Source: CAWHNT01 sp963830775
GTDB taxonomy: Bacteria; Pseudomonadota; Alphaproteobacteria; Geminicoccales; Geminicoccaceae
DNA: 64,000 nt
NCBI GenBank assembly: GCA_963830775.1
Contig: CAWHNT010000035.1
Location: forward strand, 1-64,000
Reading direction: 5' to 3'
Position 1 is the first letter of the stretch. Every line of letters starts with the position of its first letter. This document shows, piece by piece, positions 54,542 to 62,889 of this stretch. The position numbers and the translations under genes are program-made. Under the pieces are notes generated by a model that saw nothing but the letters and a program-made list of their open reading frames with translations, had not been told where the DNA came from and made no database searches.

Positions 54542-56002
54542 ATGCTGGTCCTCGATCACGACCGTGCCGGCGGCTACTGGGGTGCCGTCTACGTCTTCAC
54601 CGCGGTGCGCGGCCTGCGCGTGGTCATCGACGGGCCGGTGGGCTGCGAGAACCTGCCGGTGACGGCGGTCCTGCACTACACCGACGCGCTGCCGCCGCAC
54701 GAGCTGCCGGTCGTGGTCACGGGCCTGGCCGAAGAGCAGCTCTCGATGACCGGCACCGAGGCGTCCTTACGCCGGGCCAGCGCCACCCAGGACCAGGACG
54801 TCCCGGCGGTCGTGGTCACCGGCAGCATCGCCGAGATGATCGGCGGCGGGGTGACGCCCGAAGGCTCGAACCTGATGCGCTTCCTGCCGCGCACCATCGA
54901 CGAGGACCAGTGGCAGAGTGCCGACCGGGCCATGTTCTGGCTCTGGCAGGAGTTCGGGGCGAAGAAGGCCAGAGGGCGCAAGAAGCCGAAGCGCCCGGAA
55001 GGTGCGAAGCCCCTCGTCAACATCATCGGCCCGATCTACGGCACCTTCAACATGCCCTCCGATCTGGCCGAGATAAGGCGCCTGGTCGAGGGCATCGGCT
55101 GCGAGGTCAACCTCACCTACCCCCTGGGTGCCCATCTCGAGGACACGCCCAGGCTCGCCGACGCGGACGTCAATGTCTGCCTGTACCGCGAGTTCGGCCG
55201 CCAGCTCTGCGAGGAGCTGGACCGGCCCTACCTCCAGGCACCGATCGGCCTCTTCGCCACCACCAACTTCCTGCGCAAGCTGGGCGAGCTCACCGGCGTC
55301 GACCCCGAGCCGTTCATCGAGCGCGAGAAGCACACCACGATCAAGCCGATCTGGGACTTGTGGCGCAGCGTCACCCAGGACTTCTTCGCCACGGCCTCCT
55401 TCGCGGTCGTCGCCACCGACACCTACGCGCGCGGGCTCAAGCAGTTCCTGGGCGAGGAGATGGGGGTGCCTTGTGCCTTCTCCTTCGCCCGCAAGGCCGG
55501 GGTGAAGCCGGACAACGCCAAGGTCCGCGAAGCGATGCGCAAGTCGCCGCCGCTGGTGCTCTTCGGCTCCTACAATGAGCGGATGTACGCGGCCGAGGCG
55601 GGCTCCCGATCGGTCTACATCCCGGCCTCGTTCCCCGGCGCCATCATCCGCCGGGCCACCGGCACGCCGTTCATGGGCTATGCCGGCGCAACCTACATCG
55701 TCCAGGAATACTGCAACGCGCTGTTCGACGCGCTGTTCTTCATCCTCCCGCTCGGCACCGAGCTCGACCGGATCGAGGCCACGCCGTCGAAGCTCTCGGA
55801 GGGCGTGCAGCCCTGGGACGACGATGCGCTGCGGCTGCTCGAGGCCTTCGTCGAGAGCGAGCCCTTCCTGCTCCGCATCTCGGCAGCCAAGCGGCTGCGC
55901 GACCGGGCGGAGCGGGATGCGCGGCAGGCGGGCGAGGAGCGGGTCACGGCTCTGCACGTGGCGCGGGCCCAGAGATCGTTCACGGAAGGACTGGCGGCAT
56001 GA
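54542..56002 (+). CDS. bchZ: chlorophyllide reductase subunit BchZ
   Basis: BchZ is the NifK-like partner of BchY. The 486-aa product is uninterrupted: GYWGAVYVFTAVRGLRVVID, GPVGCENLPVTAVLHYTDAL (cluster Cys), VVVTGSIAEMIGGGVTPEGS, NIIGPIYGTFNMPSDLAEIR and VATDTYARGLKQFLGEEMGV. It begins 3 bp after bchY and its stop overlaps the start of pufQ (ATGA), linking pigment synthesis to the puf operon as in Rhodobacter-type clusters. Confidence 0.96.
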   Translation: MLVLDHDRAGGYWGAVYVFTAVRGLRVVIDGPVGCENLPVTAVLHYTDALPPHELPVVVTGLAEEQLSMTGTEASLRRASATQDQDVPAVVVTGSIAEMIGGGVTPEGSNLMRFLPRTIDEDQWQSADRAMFWLWQEFGAKKARGRKKPKRPEGAKPLVNIIGPIYGTFNMPSDLAEIRRLVEGIGCEVNLTYPLGAHLEDTPRLADADVNVCLYREFGRQLCEELDRPYLQAPIGLFATTNFLRKLGELTGVDPEPFIEREKHTTIKPIWDLWRSVTQDFFATASFAVVATDTYARGLKQFLGEEMGVPCAFSFARKAGVKPDNAKVREAMRKSPPLVLFGSYNERMYAAEAGSRSVYIPASFPGAIIRRATGTPFMGYAGATYIVQEYCNALFDALFFILPLGTELDRIEATPSKLSEGVQPWDDDALRLLEAFVESEPFLLRISAAKRLRDRAERDARQAGEERVTALHVARAQRSFTEGLAA

Positions 56003-56208
56003 GCACGAGTCCCCTGGTGACAAGGCGGCGTGAGGAGACGGTCGAGTTCCGCCTCATCTTCGCCACCGCCTTCATCGTCTTTCTGGTGGCGGCAACGGTC
56101 GGTCGGCTCCTGCCCGGGCAGTGGCAGTCGCACCGGGCCGGCGGCTCGGTCTTCGCGGAAGCCCGGGCCGCGGCCAGCACGATCGTGCCGTTCGCGTTCA
56201 TGGGCTAG
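55999..56208 (+). CDS. pufQ: PufQ-like protein
   Basis: The 69-aa protein lies between bchZ and pufB, the standard site of pufQ. It has a polar N-terminus (TSPLVTRRREETVEFRLIFA), one membrane helix (TAFIVFLVAATVGRLL) and a tail GSVFAEARAAASTIVPFAFM that resembles the ARAxAxxITxxxF end of PufQ. PufQ is a small membrane protein needed for normal bacteriochlorophyll supply to the antenna. It overlaps bchZ by 4 bp. Assignment is by position and pattern because the family is poorly conserved. Confidence 0.7.
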   Translation: MSTSPLVTRRREETVEFRLIFATAFIVFLVAATVGRLLPGQWQSHRAGGSVFAEARAAASTIVPFAFMG

Positions 56209-56224
56209 GCGGGCCCGCTGATCT

Positions 56225-56244
56225 CGCCCGGCCGAGGCCGGGCG
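56225..56244 (+). promoter_or_regulatory. pufQ-pufB intercistronic hairpin
   Basis: CGCCCGGC and GCCGGGCG form a perfect 8-bp stem with a CGAG loop in the 131-bp gap between pufQ and pufB. In an mRNA it could mark a processing site that protects pufBA transcripts, as known in Rhodobacter. Confidence 0.5.
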
Positions 56245-56339
56245 GAAATCCATCGTGGCGGCCCAGGCGGTCGCGACGACCCCGCCGCGCGGGACAGGCG
56301 CGGCAGCGGCCGGAAGGCCGTCAACCGGAGAGTAAGCGC

Positions 56340-56582
56340 ATGGCAACCAACATCGAGCACAGACCGGGAGGCGCCTCGCTCTCGGGTCTGTCGGAGCCCG
56401 AGGCCAAGGAGTTTCACCGTATCTTCATGACGAGCTTCATCGTGTTCGTCGTGATCGCGATCATCGCCCACTTCCTGGCATGGCAGTGGCGGCCGTGGCT
56501 GCCGGGCCCCGAGGGCTACGAGACCTCGATGCTCGACGGCGTAGGCCCGGCGGTGACCTCCCTGCTCTCGTACCTGGCGTAG
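56340..56582 (+). CDS. pufB: LH1 antenna beta subunit PufB
   Basis: PufB binds bacteriochlorophyll in the light-harvesting 1 ring. The 80-aa protein has LSEPEAKEFHRIFMTSFIVF, a single membrane helix with the bacteriochlorophyll ligand His44 (VIAIIAHFLAWQWRPWLPGP) and the conserved His26. The WRPWLP motif is diagnostic. It carries an unusual ~25-residue C-terminal extension (GYETSMLDGVGPAVTSLLSY), seen in some Rhodospirillales-type antennae. ATG 56340 follows GAGAGTAAG. Confidence 0.95.
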   Translation: MATNIEHRPGGASLSGLSEPEAKEFHRIFMTSFIVFVVIAIIAHFLAWQWRPWLPGPEGYETSMLDGVGPAVTSLLSYLA

Positions 56583-56594
56583 GAGGAAGCGACG

Positions 56595-56795
56595 ATGTGG
56601 CGTATGTGGCTTCTCTTCGATCCACGCCGGACGCTGGTGGCGTTGTTCACCTTTCTCTTCGCCCTGGCGCTCCTGATCCACTTCATTCTCTTGAGCACCG
56701 ACCGGTTCAACTGGCTGGAAGGCCCGCGGGCCGCCCGTGTCAATGCGCCGGTCTCGCAGATGTCGCCTCTGCCGCAGGCGGCACCGACCCAGTAG
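56595..56795 (+). CDS. pufA: LH1 antenna alpha subunit PufA
   Basis: The 66-aa protein MWRMWLLFDPRRTLVALFTF continues LFALALLIHFILLSTDRFNW. His29 is the bacteriochlorophyll ligand, and WRxWLLFDPRR is the alpha-subunit N-terminal signature. A strong AGGAGG lies 6 bp upstream of the start, 12 bp after pufB. The polar C-terminal tail (PVSQMSPLPQAAPTQ) is likely periplasmic. Confidence 0.96.
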   Translation: MWRMWLLFDPRRTLVALFTFLFALALLIHFILLSTDRFNWLEGPRAARVNAPVSQMSPLPQAAPTQ

Positions 56796-56809
56796 CGCCT
56801 CCAACGGTG

Positions 56810-56847
56810 GCAGCGGGTGGGGCGGCAGCCACGAGCCCGCCCGCTGC
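56810..56847 (+). promoter_or_regulatory. pufA-pufL intercistronic hairpin
   Basis: GCAGCGGGTGGG (56810-56821) and CCCGCCCGCTGC (56836-56847) form a 12-bp stem with one G-U pair and a 14-nt loop, 14 bp after the pufA stop. A hairpin here is the classic element that stabilises pufBA mRNA and partly shields pufLM, giving excess antenna over reaction centre. Confidence 0.7.
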
Positions 56848-56907
56848 GCCGGCTCTCCTTGAACCTGGACAGACTTATCCGCGCCACCCGGCCGGAGGAC
56901 CCGACCC

Positions 56908-57733
56908 ATGGCCATGCTGAGCTTCGAGCGAAAGTACCGGGTGCGCGGCGGCACCCTGATCGGCGGCGACCTGTTCGATTTCTGGCTCGGGCCGTTCTAT
57001 GTCGGCTTCTTCGGCGTCACGACGATCTTCTTCTCTTTTCTGGGCACGGCCCTGATCGTCTGGGCGGCGGCGTTGGGGCCGACCTGGAACATCTGGCAGA
57101 TCAGCATAGCACCGCCCGACCTGCATTACGGCCTGGCACTCGCCCCGCTCAAGGAAGGCGGCTTGTGGCAGATCATCACCGTCTGCGCGCTCGGCGCCTT
57201 CATCTCCTGGGCGCTGCGGCAGGTCGAGATCTCCGCAAGCTCGGCATGGGCTACCACGTCCCGATCGCCTTCGGCTTCGCGATCTTCGCCTATTTCTCGC
57301 TGGTCGTGATCCGGCCGGTGCTGCTGGGTGCCTGGGGGCACGGCTTTCCCTACGGCATCATGAGCCATCTCGATTGGGTCTCGAACGTCGGCTACCAGTA
57401 TCTCCACTTCCATTACAATCCGGCGCACATGGTGGCGGTGAGCTTCTTCTTCACCACCACCTTCGCGCTCTCGCTGCACGGCTCCTGGTCCTTGCCGCCG
57501 CCAACCCGAAGAAGGGCGAGCGGGTCAAGACCTCCGAGCACGAGAACACCTTCTTCCGCGACACGCTGGGCTGGTCGATCGGCACGCTCGGCATCCATCG
57601 CCTGGGCCTCTTCCTGGCCCTCTCGGCCGGCTTCTGGAGTGCCGTCTGCATCATCATCAGCGGCCCGTTCTGGACCCGCGGCTGGCCGGAATGGTGGGAC
57701 TGGTGGCTCAACCTGCCGATCTGGCACCAGTAG
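56908..57733 (+). pseudogene. pufL: reaction centre L subunit PufL, two frameshifts
   Basis: PufL with PufM holds the special pair and quinones. The frame begins MAMLSFERKYRVRGGTLIGG, FDFWLGPFYVGFFGVTTIFF, then after a change near 57228 KLGMGYHVPIAFGFAIFAYF and GYQYLHFHYNPAHMVAVSFF (His ligands), and after another near 57485 VLAAANPKKGERVKTSEHEN to WWLNLPIWHQ. Joined, it gives the usual ~275 aa. Each break looks like one missing base (for example after GAGATCT at 57230). Probably sequencing error. Confidence 0.93.
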
Positions 57734-57751
57734 GGGAGGGGGCGTAGGGCC

Positions 57752-58734
57752 ATGGCCGAATACCAGAACATCTTCACCCAAGTGCAGCTCAAGGGCCCGG
57801 CCTATGCCGGGGTGCCGCTGGAGCCGCGCGGCGTCTGGCTCCGGCTCGGCAAGGGCGGGCACTCCTACTGGCTGGGCAAGTTCGGCGACGCGCAGGTGGG
57901 GCCGTTCTACCTGGGCTGGACGGGCCTGGCCTCGCTGCTCTGCGGCTTCATCGCGATCGAGATCATCGGGCTCAACATGTGGGCCTCGGTGAACTGGGAC
58001 CCGGTCGAGTTCATCCGCCAGCTCCCCTGGCTGGCGCTCGAGCCGCCGGCACCCTCCAACGGCCTGAGCTTCCCGCCGCTCAATGAAGGCGGCTGGTGGC
58101 TGATGGCGGGCTTCTTCCTCACCACGTCGATCATCCTCTGGTGGGTGCGGGTCTACCGGCGGGCACGGGCGCTGGGCATGGGCACGCATGTCGCCTGGGC
58201 CTTCGCCAGCGCCATCTGGCTCTATCTGGTGCTGGGCTTCATCCGCCCGCTGCTGATGGGCAGCTGGGGCGAGGCGGTGCCCTTCGGCATCTTCCCCCAC
58301 CTGGACTGGACGGCCGCCTTCTCGATCCGCTACGGCAACCTCTTCTACAACCCCTTCCACATGCTCTCGATCGCCTTCCTCTACGGCTCGACGCTGCTGT
58401 TCGCGATGCACGGCGCCACCGTCCTGGCGATCAGCCGGTTCGGCGGCCGAGCGCGAGGTCGAGCAGATCGTCGACCGCGGCACCGCCTTCGAGCGCGGCG
58501 CCCTGTTCTGGCGCTGGACGATGGGCTTCAACGCCACCGCCGAATCGATCCATCGCTGGGCCTGGTGGTTCGCCGTGCTCTGCCACGCTGACGGGCGGCA
58601 TCGGCATCCTGCTCACCGGCACGGTGGTCGACAACTGGTATCTGTGGGCCGTGAAGCACGGCGTGGCACCGTCCTATCCGCAGGTCATGCCGCCGGCCCT
58701 CGATCCGGCCACGCTGACGGGGGCGCCGCAATGA
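57752..58734 (+). pseudogene. pufM: reaction centre M subunit PufM, two frameshifts
   Basis: The frame opens MAEYQNIFTQVQLKGPAYAG and PFYLGWTGLASLLCGFIAIE; HLDWTAAFSIRYGNLFYNPF and HMLSIAFLYGSTLLFAMHGA contain the special-pair and iron ligands. After 58445 an extra base shifts the frame to EREVEQIVDRGTAFERGALF, with WRWTMGFNATAESIHRWAWW, and a second change near 58590 leads to TGGIGILLTGTVVDNWYLWA and the end at 58734. Joined length is ~325 aa, normal for PufM. The TGA overlaps the pufC start. Confidence 0.93.
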
Positions 58735-59772
58735 AATCCTGGATCATCCTCACCGCGCTGATGCTGGCCTCGGGCGTGTTCGCCTTCGCCGGCGGCTTCG
58801 AGCGCCCGCCGATGGAGACCGTGCAGCGCGGCTATCGCGGGCTCGGCATGGAGGAGGTCGAGAACCCGCGCCAGCTCGTGGCCAAGCTCGCCGCCAACCA
58901 GCTGCCCGAGCCGGTCCCGGCCGTGGACAACAGCGGCACCAAGGCGTCCGAGGTCTACAGAACGTCCAGGTCCTGGGCGACCTGGACGAGGCCCAGTTCA
59001 CCCGGCTCATGGCCGCCATGACCGAGTGGGTCTCGCCCGAGCAGGGCTGCAACTACTGCCACACCGAGGACGGCGACTTCGCCAACGACGGGCTCTACAC
59101 CAAGGTCGTGGCCCGGCGCATGCTGCAGATGACGCAGCATCTCAACAGCAGACTGGAAGACGCATGTCGGGGCCACGGGCGTGACCTGCTACACCTGCCA
59201 CCGCGGGCAGCCCGTGCCGACCAACATCTGGTTCACCGACCCCGGAAGGCCGCATGCCCAGGGCATGGCCGGCAACCCGGCGGGCCAGAACGCGCCGGCC
59301 CCGGGCGTGGGCCTGGCGTCGCTGCCCAACGACCCGTTCACGCCCTTCCTGGCCGGGGCCAGCAATATCCGCGTGGTCTCGACGACGGCGGTGCCCGGGG
59401 ATCAATCGGCGCTCGATCAAGCAGACCGAGTGGACCTACGGCCTGATGATGCACATGTCGAACGCGCTGGGCGTGAACTGCACCTACTGCCACAACACCC
59501 GCTCGTTCGCGTCCTGGGACCAGAGCAACCCGGCGCGGACCACGGCCTGGTACGGCATCCGGATGCTGCGCGACGTGAACGCGAACTATCTGGAGCCGCT
59601 CAAGCCCACCTTCCCGCACGGTCGACTTGGGCCCTTGGGCGACGTGCCGAAGGCCAACTGCACCACCTGCCACCAGGGCGCCTACAAGCCGCTCTATGGC
59701 GCTAGCATGCTGGCGGACTATCCTGAGCTCGGTCCAAGTGGACAGGCCGGGACAACTCCGGCGCCACAATAG
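58731..59772 (+). pseudogene. pufC: tetrahaem cytochrome subunit PufC, frameshifted
   Basis: PufC re-reduces the oxidised special pair. ATG 58731 overlaps pufM. Four CxxCH haem motifs are present: CNYCH (59048-59062), CYTCH (59188-59202), CTYCH (59479-59493) and CTTCH (59659-59673), so this is the full tetrahaem type. Indels near 58960, 59160 and 59400 break the frame. The N-terminus (SWIILTALMLASGVFAFAGG) has no lipobox Cys, so the anchor is probably an uncleaved signal helix rather than a lipid. Confidence 0.93.
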
Positions 59773-59793
59773 CCTGCAAGGACGGAGGGAACC

Positions 59794-60057
59794 ATGAACA
59801 GCACCAGCAGCCAGCGCCTGGCCAGCCAACTCCCGGCCACGGTAGGTGTGCCTTTCCAGGTCCTGGTCCTGGGCGGGGTCGCGATCCTGGCCCTGATCGT
59901 GGGCGCCTTCAGCGTCGGCGCCGGCTTCGCACTCTTGGTACTGGGGCTGCTGGCGGCCCTGATCCTCGATTTCATGATGTGGCAGCAGCACGAGGAGCGG
60001 ACACCCGCCGCCACCTCCGCTCCCGTTCCGAGCGAGAGTCACGAGCAGACGAGCTGA
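59794..60057 (+). CDS. small two-helix membrane protein between pufC and dxs, 87 aa
   Basis: The product NSTSSQRLASQLPATVGVPF leads into two hydrophobic helices (VLVLGGVAILALIVGAFSVG, FALLVLGLLAALILDFMMW) and a polar tail (ATSAPVPSESHEQTS). It starts 21 bp after pufC behind GGAGGGAACC, so it belongs to the puf transcript. I do not recognise the family; by position it might be an assembly or ring-closing factor comparable in place, not sequence, to pufX. That comparison is inference only. Confidence 0.6.
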   Translation: MNSTSSQRLASQLPATVGVPFQVLVLGGVAILALIVGAFSVGAGFALLVLGLLAALILDFMMWQQHEERTPAATSAPVPSESHEQTS

Positions 60058-60096
60058 CCGGAGCCGCCGGCCGGCCTCCAGCCGAGGGCCGCAAGC

Positions 60097-62137
60097 ATGG
60101 ACCACCATGGTGACCTGCGAGGCGCGGATGGCGAGAGCTGTCCCTCCTCCGACCCGGGCCAGAGGCCGAGGGCGGCACCGCCGATAGCGTTGCTCGTGCA
60201 GGACGAGGAGGTGCCTCGGGCGGCATCCCTCCTCGCCCAATCCCCCGATCCCCGCGCCCTGCGCCGCCTGCCGCGCGAGCAGCTCCCGGCTCTGGCGGAC
60301 GAGCTGCGTCGCGAGACGATCGACGCGGTGTCGGTGACGGGCGGGCATCTTGGCGCGGGGCTGGGGGTGGTCGAGCTCACCGTGGCCCTGCACTACGTGT
60401 TCGACACGCCCGCACGACCGGCTGATCTGGGACGTCGGCCACCAGGCCTACCCGCACAAGATCCTGACCGGGCGGCGGGAGCGGATCCGGACGCTGCGCC
60501 AGCCGGGGGGCTTGTCGGGGTTCACGCGCCGCAGCGAGAGCGAGTACGACCCGTTCGGGGCGGCGCACAGCTCGACCTCGATCTCGGCCGGGCTCGGCAT
60601 GGCGGTGGCGGCCGGGTTCGAGGGGGTCAGGCGCAACGTGGTCTGCGTCATCGGCGACGGGGCCATGAGTGCCGGCATGGCGTACGAGGCCATGAACAAT
60701 GCCGGGGCGATGAAGGCCCGGCTGGTCGTGATCCTCAACGACAACGACATGTCGATCGCCCCGCCGGTGGGGGCGATGAGCGCCTATCTCTCCCGCGTGA
60801 TCAGCAGCAGCGAGTACCGGAAGTTCCGGCACATCGCCAAGCAACTGTCGACCTACTTCCCGCGCCGGCTGCAGACCGTGGCCGAGCGGGCCGAGGAGTA
60901 TGCGCGCGGGCTGGCCACCGGCGGCACCCTGTTCGAGGAGCTTGGCTTCTACTATATCGGCCCGATCGACGGCCACAATCTCGACCACCTGCTGCCGGTG
61001 CTGGAGAACGTGCGCGACGAGCCCGCGAAGGGGCCGGTGCTGATCCATGTCGTGACCCAGAAGGGCAAAGGCTACCCGCCGGCCGAGGCCGCGTCCGACA
61101 AGTATCACGGGGTGAACCGCTTCGACGTCATCACCGGCACCCAGGTCAAGGCCAAGAGCAACGCGCCGGCTTTGACCACCGTGTTCGCGGAGAGCCTGGT
61201 CAAGGAGGCGGCACGGGACCCGAAGATCGTGGCCGTCACGGCGGCGATGCCGTCCGGCACCGGGCTCAATCTGTTCCAGAAGGCCTACCCACAGCGCTGC
61301 TTCGACGTCGGCATCGCCGAGCAGCACGCGGTGACCTTCGCCGCCGGCCTCGCCGCCGAGGGCTACCGGCCGTTCTGCGCCATCTACTCCACCTTCCTGC
61401 AGCGCGCCTACGACCAGGTCGTGCACGACGTGGCGATCCAGAACCTGCCGGTGCGCTTCGCGCTGGACCGTGCCGGCCTGGTCGGTGCCGACGGCGCCAC
61501 CCACGCCGGCAGCTTCGACGTCGCCTACCTGGGCTGCCTGCCGAACTTCGTCCTCATGGCCGCCGCCGACGAGGCCGAGCTGGTCCACATGGTGGCGACG
61601 GCCGCCCGCCACGACGCGGGCCCCATCGCCTTGCGCTACCCGCGCGGCGAGGGCGTCGGCCTCGACCTGCCGCTGGGCGGCACCCCACTCCCGATCGGCA
61701 AGGGCCGCATCGTCCGCGAGGGCAGCCGCGTGGCCCTCCTCTCCTACGGCAGCCGCCTCGCCGACTGCCTGAAGGCGGCCGAGGACCTGGAATCCCGCGG
61801 CCTCTCCACCACGGTGGCCGACGCCCGCTTCGCCAAGCCTCTGGACACCGACCTGATCCGCGACCTCGCCCGCCGCCACCAGGTCCTGCTCACGGTCGAG
61901 GAGGGCTCGATCGGCGGCTTCGGCAGCTTCGTGCAGCAGTTCATGCTCGAGGACGGCCTGCTCGACGAGGGTGCCGTGCGGCTCAGGAGCCTGGTGCTGC
62001 CGGACCGCTACATCGACCAGGGCACGCCGCAGGGCCAGCTGGCGGAAGCCGGGCTGGATGCCAGGGGCATCGTGGCCGCGGTGATGCGGGCGCTGGGCGC
62101 GCAAAGGCCGGTCGCGGTCAGGGCGGGGGCCGCCTGA
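60097..62137 (+). pseudogene. dxs: 1-deoxy-D-xylulose-5-phosphate synthase, one frameshift
   Basis: DXS makes DXP from pyruvate and glyceraldehyde-3-phosphate for isoprenoids, feeding GGPP to carotenoid and bacteriochlorophyll. Sequence LRRLPREQLPALADELRRET, TGGHLGAGLGVVELTVALHY, then after an extra base near 60409 DRLIWDVGHQAYPHKILTGR, IGDGAMSAGMAYEAMNNAGA (TPP motif) and FDVGIAEQHAVTFAAGLAAE, GGFGSFVQQFMLED. A GTG at 60196 is an alternative start giving a shorter N-terminus. A dxs copy after puf is known in Rhodobacter. One indel only. Confidence 0.93.
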
Positions 62138-62181
62138 GGGCGGCCATGTCGCTCCTCATGGCCTTGCGCTAGGCTCCCGGC

Positions 62182-62410
62182 ATGGCCGAGACCGACCTGC
62201 TCGCTCGCATCAGCTTCGACCCAGCCATGATGGGCGGACGGCCTGCATCCGCGGGACGCGCGTTACCGTGGCGACGATCCTGGGCTGGTCGCGGACGACA
62301 TGCGGTCGCGGAGATCGTCGCCGACTACCCGTACCTCACGAGGATGACGTGCGAGCGGCCGCTGGCCTATGCGGCATGGCTGCGCCCGGGAGGAGGTGAT
62401 CCCCGCCTGA
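62182..62410 (+). pseudogene. DUF433-family antitoxin remnant
   Basis: MAETDLLARISFDPAMMGGR continues, across frame changes, to PCIRGTRVTVATILG, MRS-type linker and IVADYPYLT with DVRAAL. That is the DUF433 pattern (RI..DP...GGRPCIRGTRV), a VapB-like antitoxin. At least four indels interrupt it. The last frame ends at TGA 62408-62410, overlapping the ATG of the toxin remnant. Confidence 0.6.
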
Positions 62411-62594
62411 TGTCGCTCCGCCTGCTGGTCGATGCCAACTGGCACCTCGGCTTGGCGCGACGGTCGTCCGGGAGCATGGCTACGAGGCCGAGCACGTGAC
62501 GGAAGTGGTGGCTCGTAGGTCCTGGCCAGCGCTCTGGCGAGCTCTTCGACGCTCTCGAGGTCGAGAGCTGAGCAGCTGCGTGTCGAAGGTCTGA
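62410..62594 (+). pseudogene. DUF5615-family PIN-like toxin remnant
   Basis: The frame MSLRLLVDAN carries the first strand and Asp of DUF5615 PIN-like proteins; after an indel another frame reads VVREHGYEAEHVTEVVA, the usual second conserved block. The C-terminal half has no recognisable domain. TGATG overlap with the DUF433 remnant matches the normal pair order. Presumed inactive. Confidence 0.55.
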
Positions 62595-62889
62595 GGCCGA
62601 CCTCGACAACCCTCGTAGCCATGCCAAGCCTGCTCGAGCCGGCTGATTCTGCTGGCTACGCTCGCTACGCGTCGAGCATGTGGTCGAGCGTCTTCTGGCA
62701 GCTCAGCCGACGTCGGTGATCTGCCACCAGGGCTCGGTCGCCGTGAGCGGGAGACGAGGACGCGCCTGCGACAACCGGTAGCCGAATGCCGCTCAAAGTG
62801 GGCATGACACATAGGGCATAGGGGCACCGTCGCGCTCTTATCAGCAGAATGAGAATTGCTGACAAGCCCCATTGGCCACAGGCCGCAGA
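62595..62889. other. intergenic region after bchP without supported gene
   Basis: This ~295-bp stretch lies between the toxin remnant and the convergent end of bchP. I saw no good open frame, hairpin with T-run or repeat that I can name. Confidence 0.4.
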
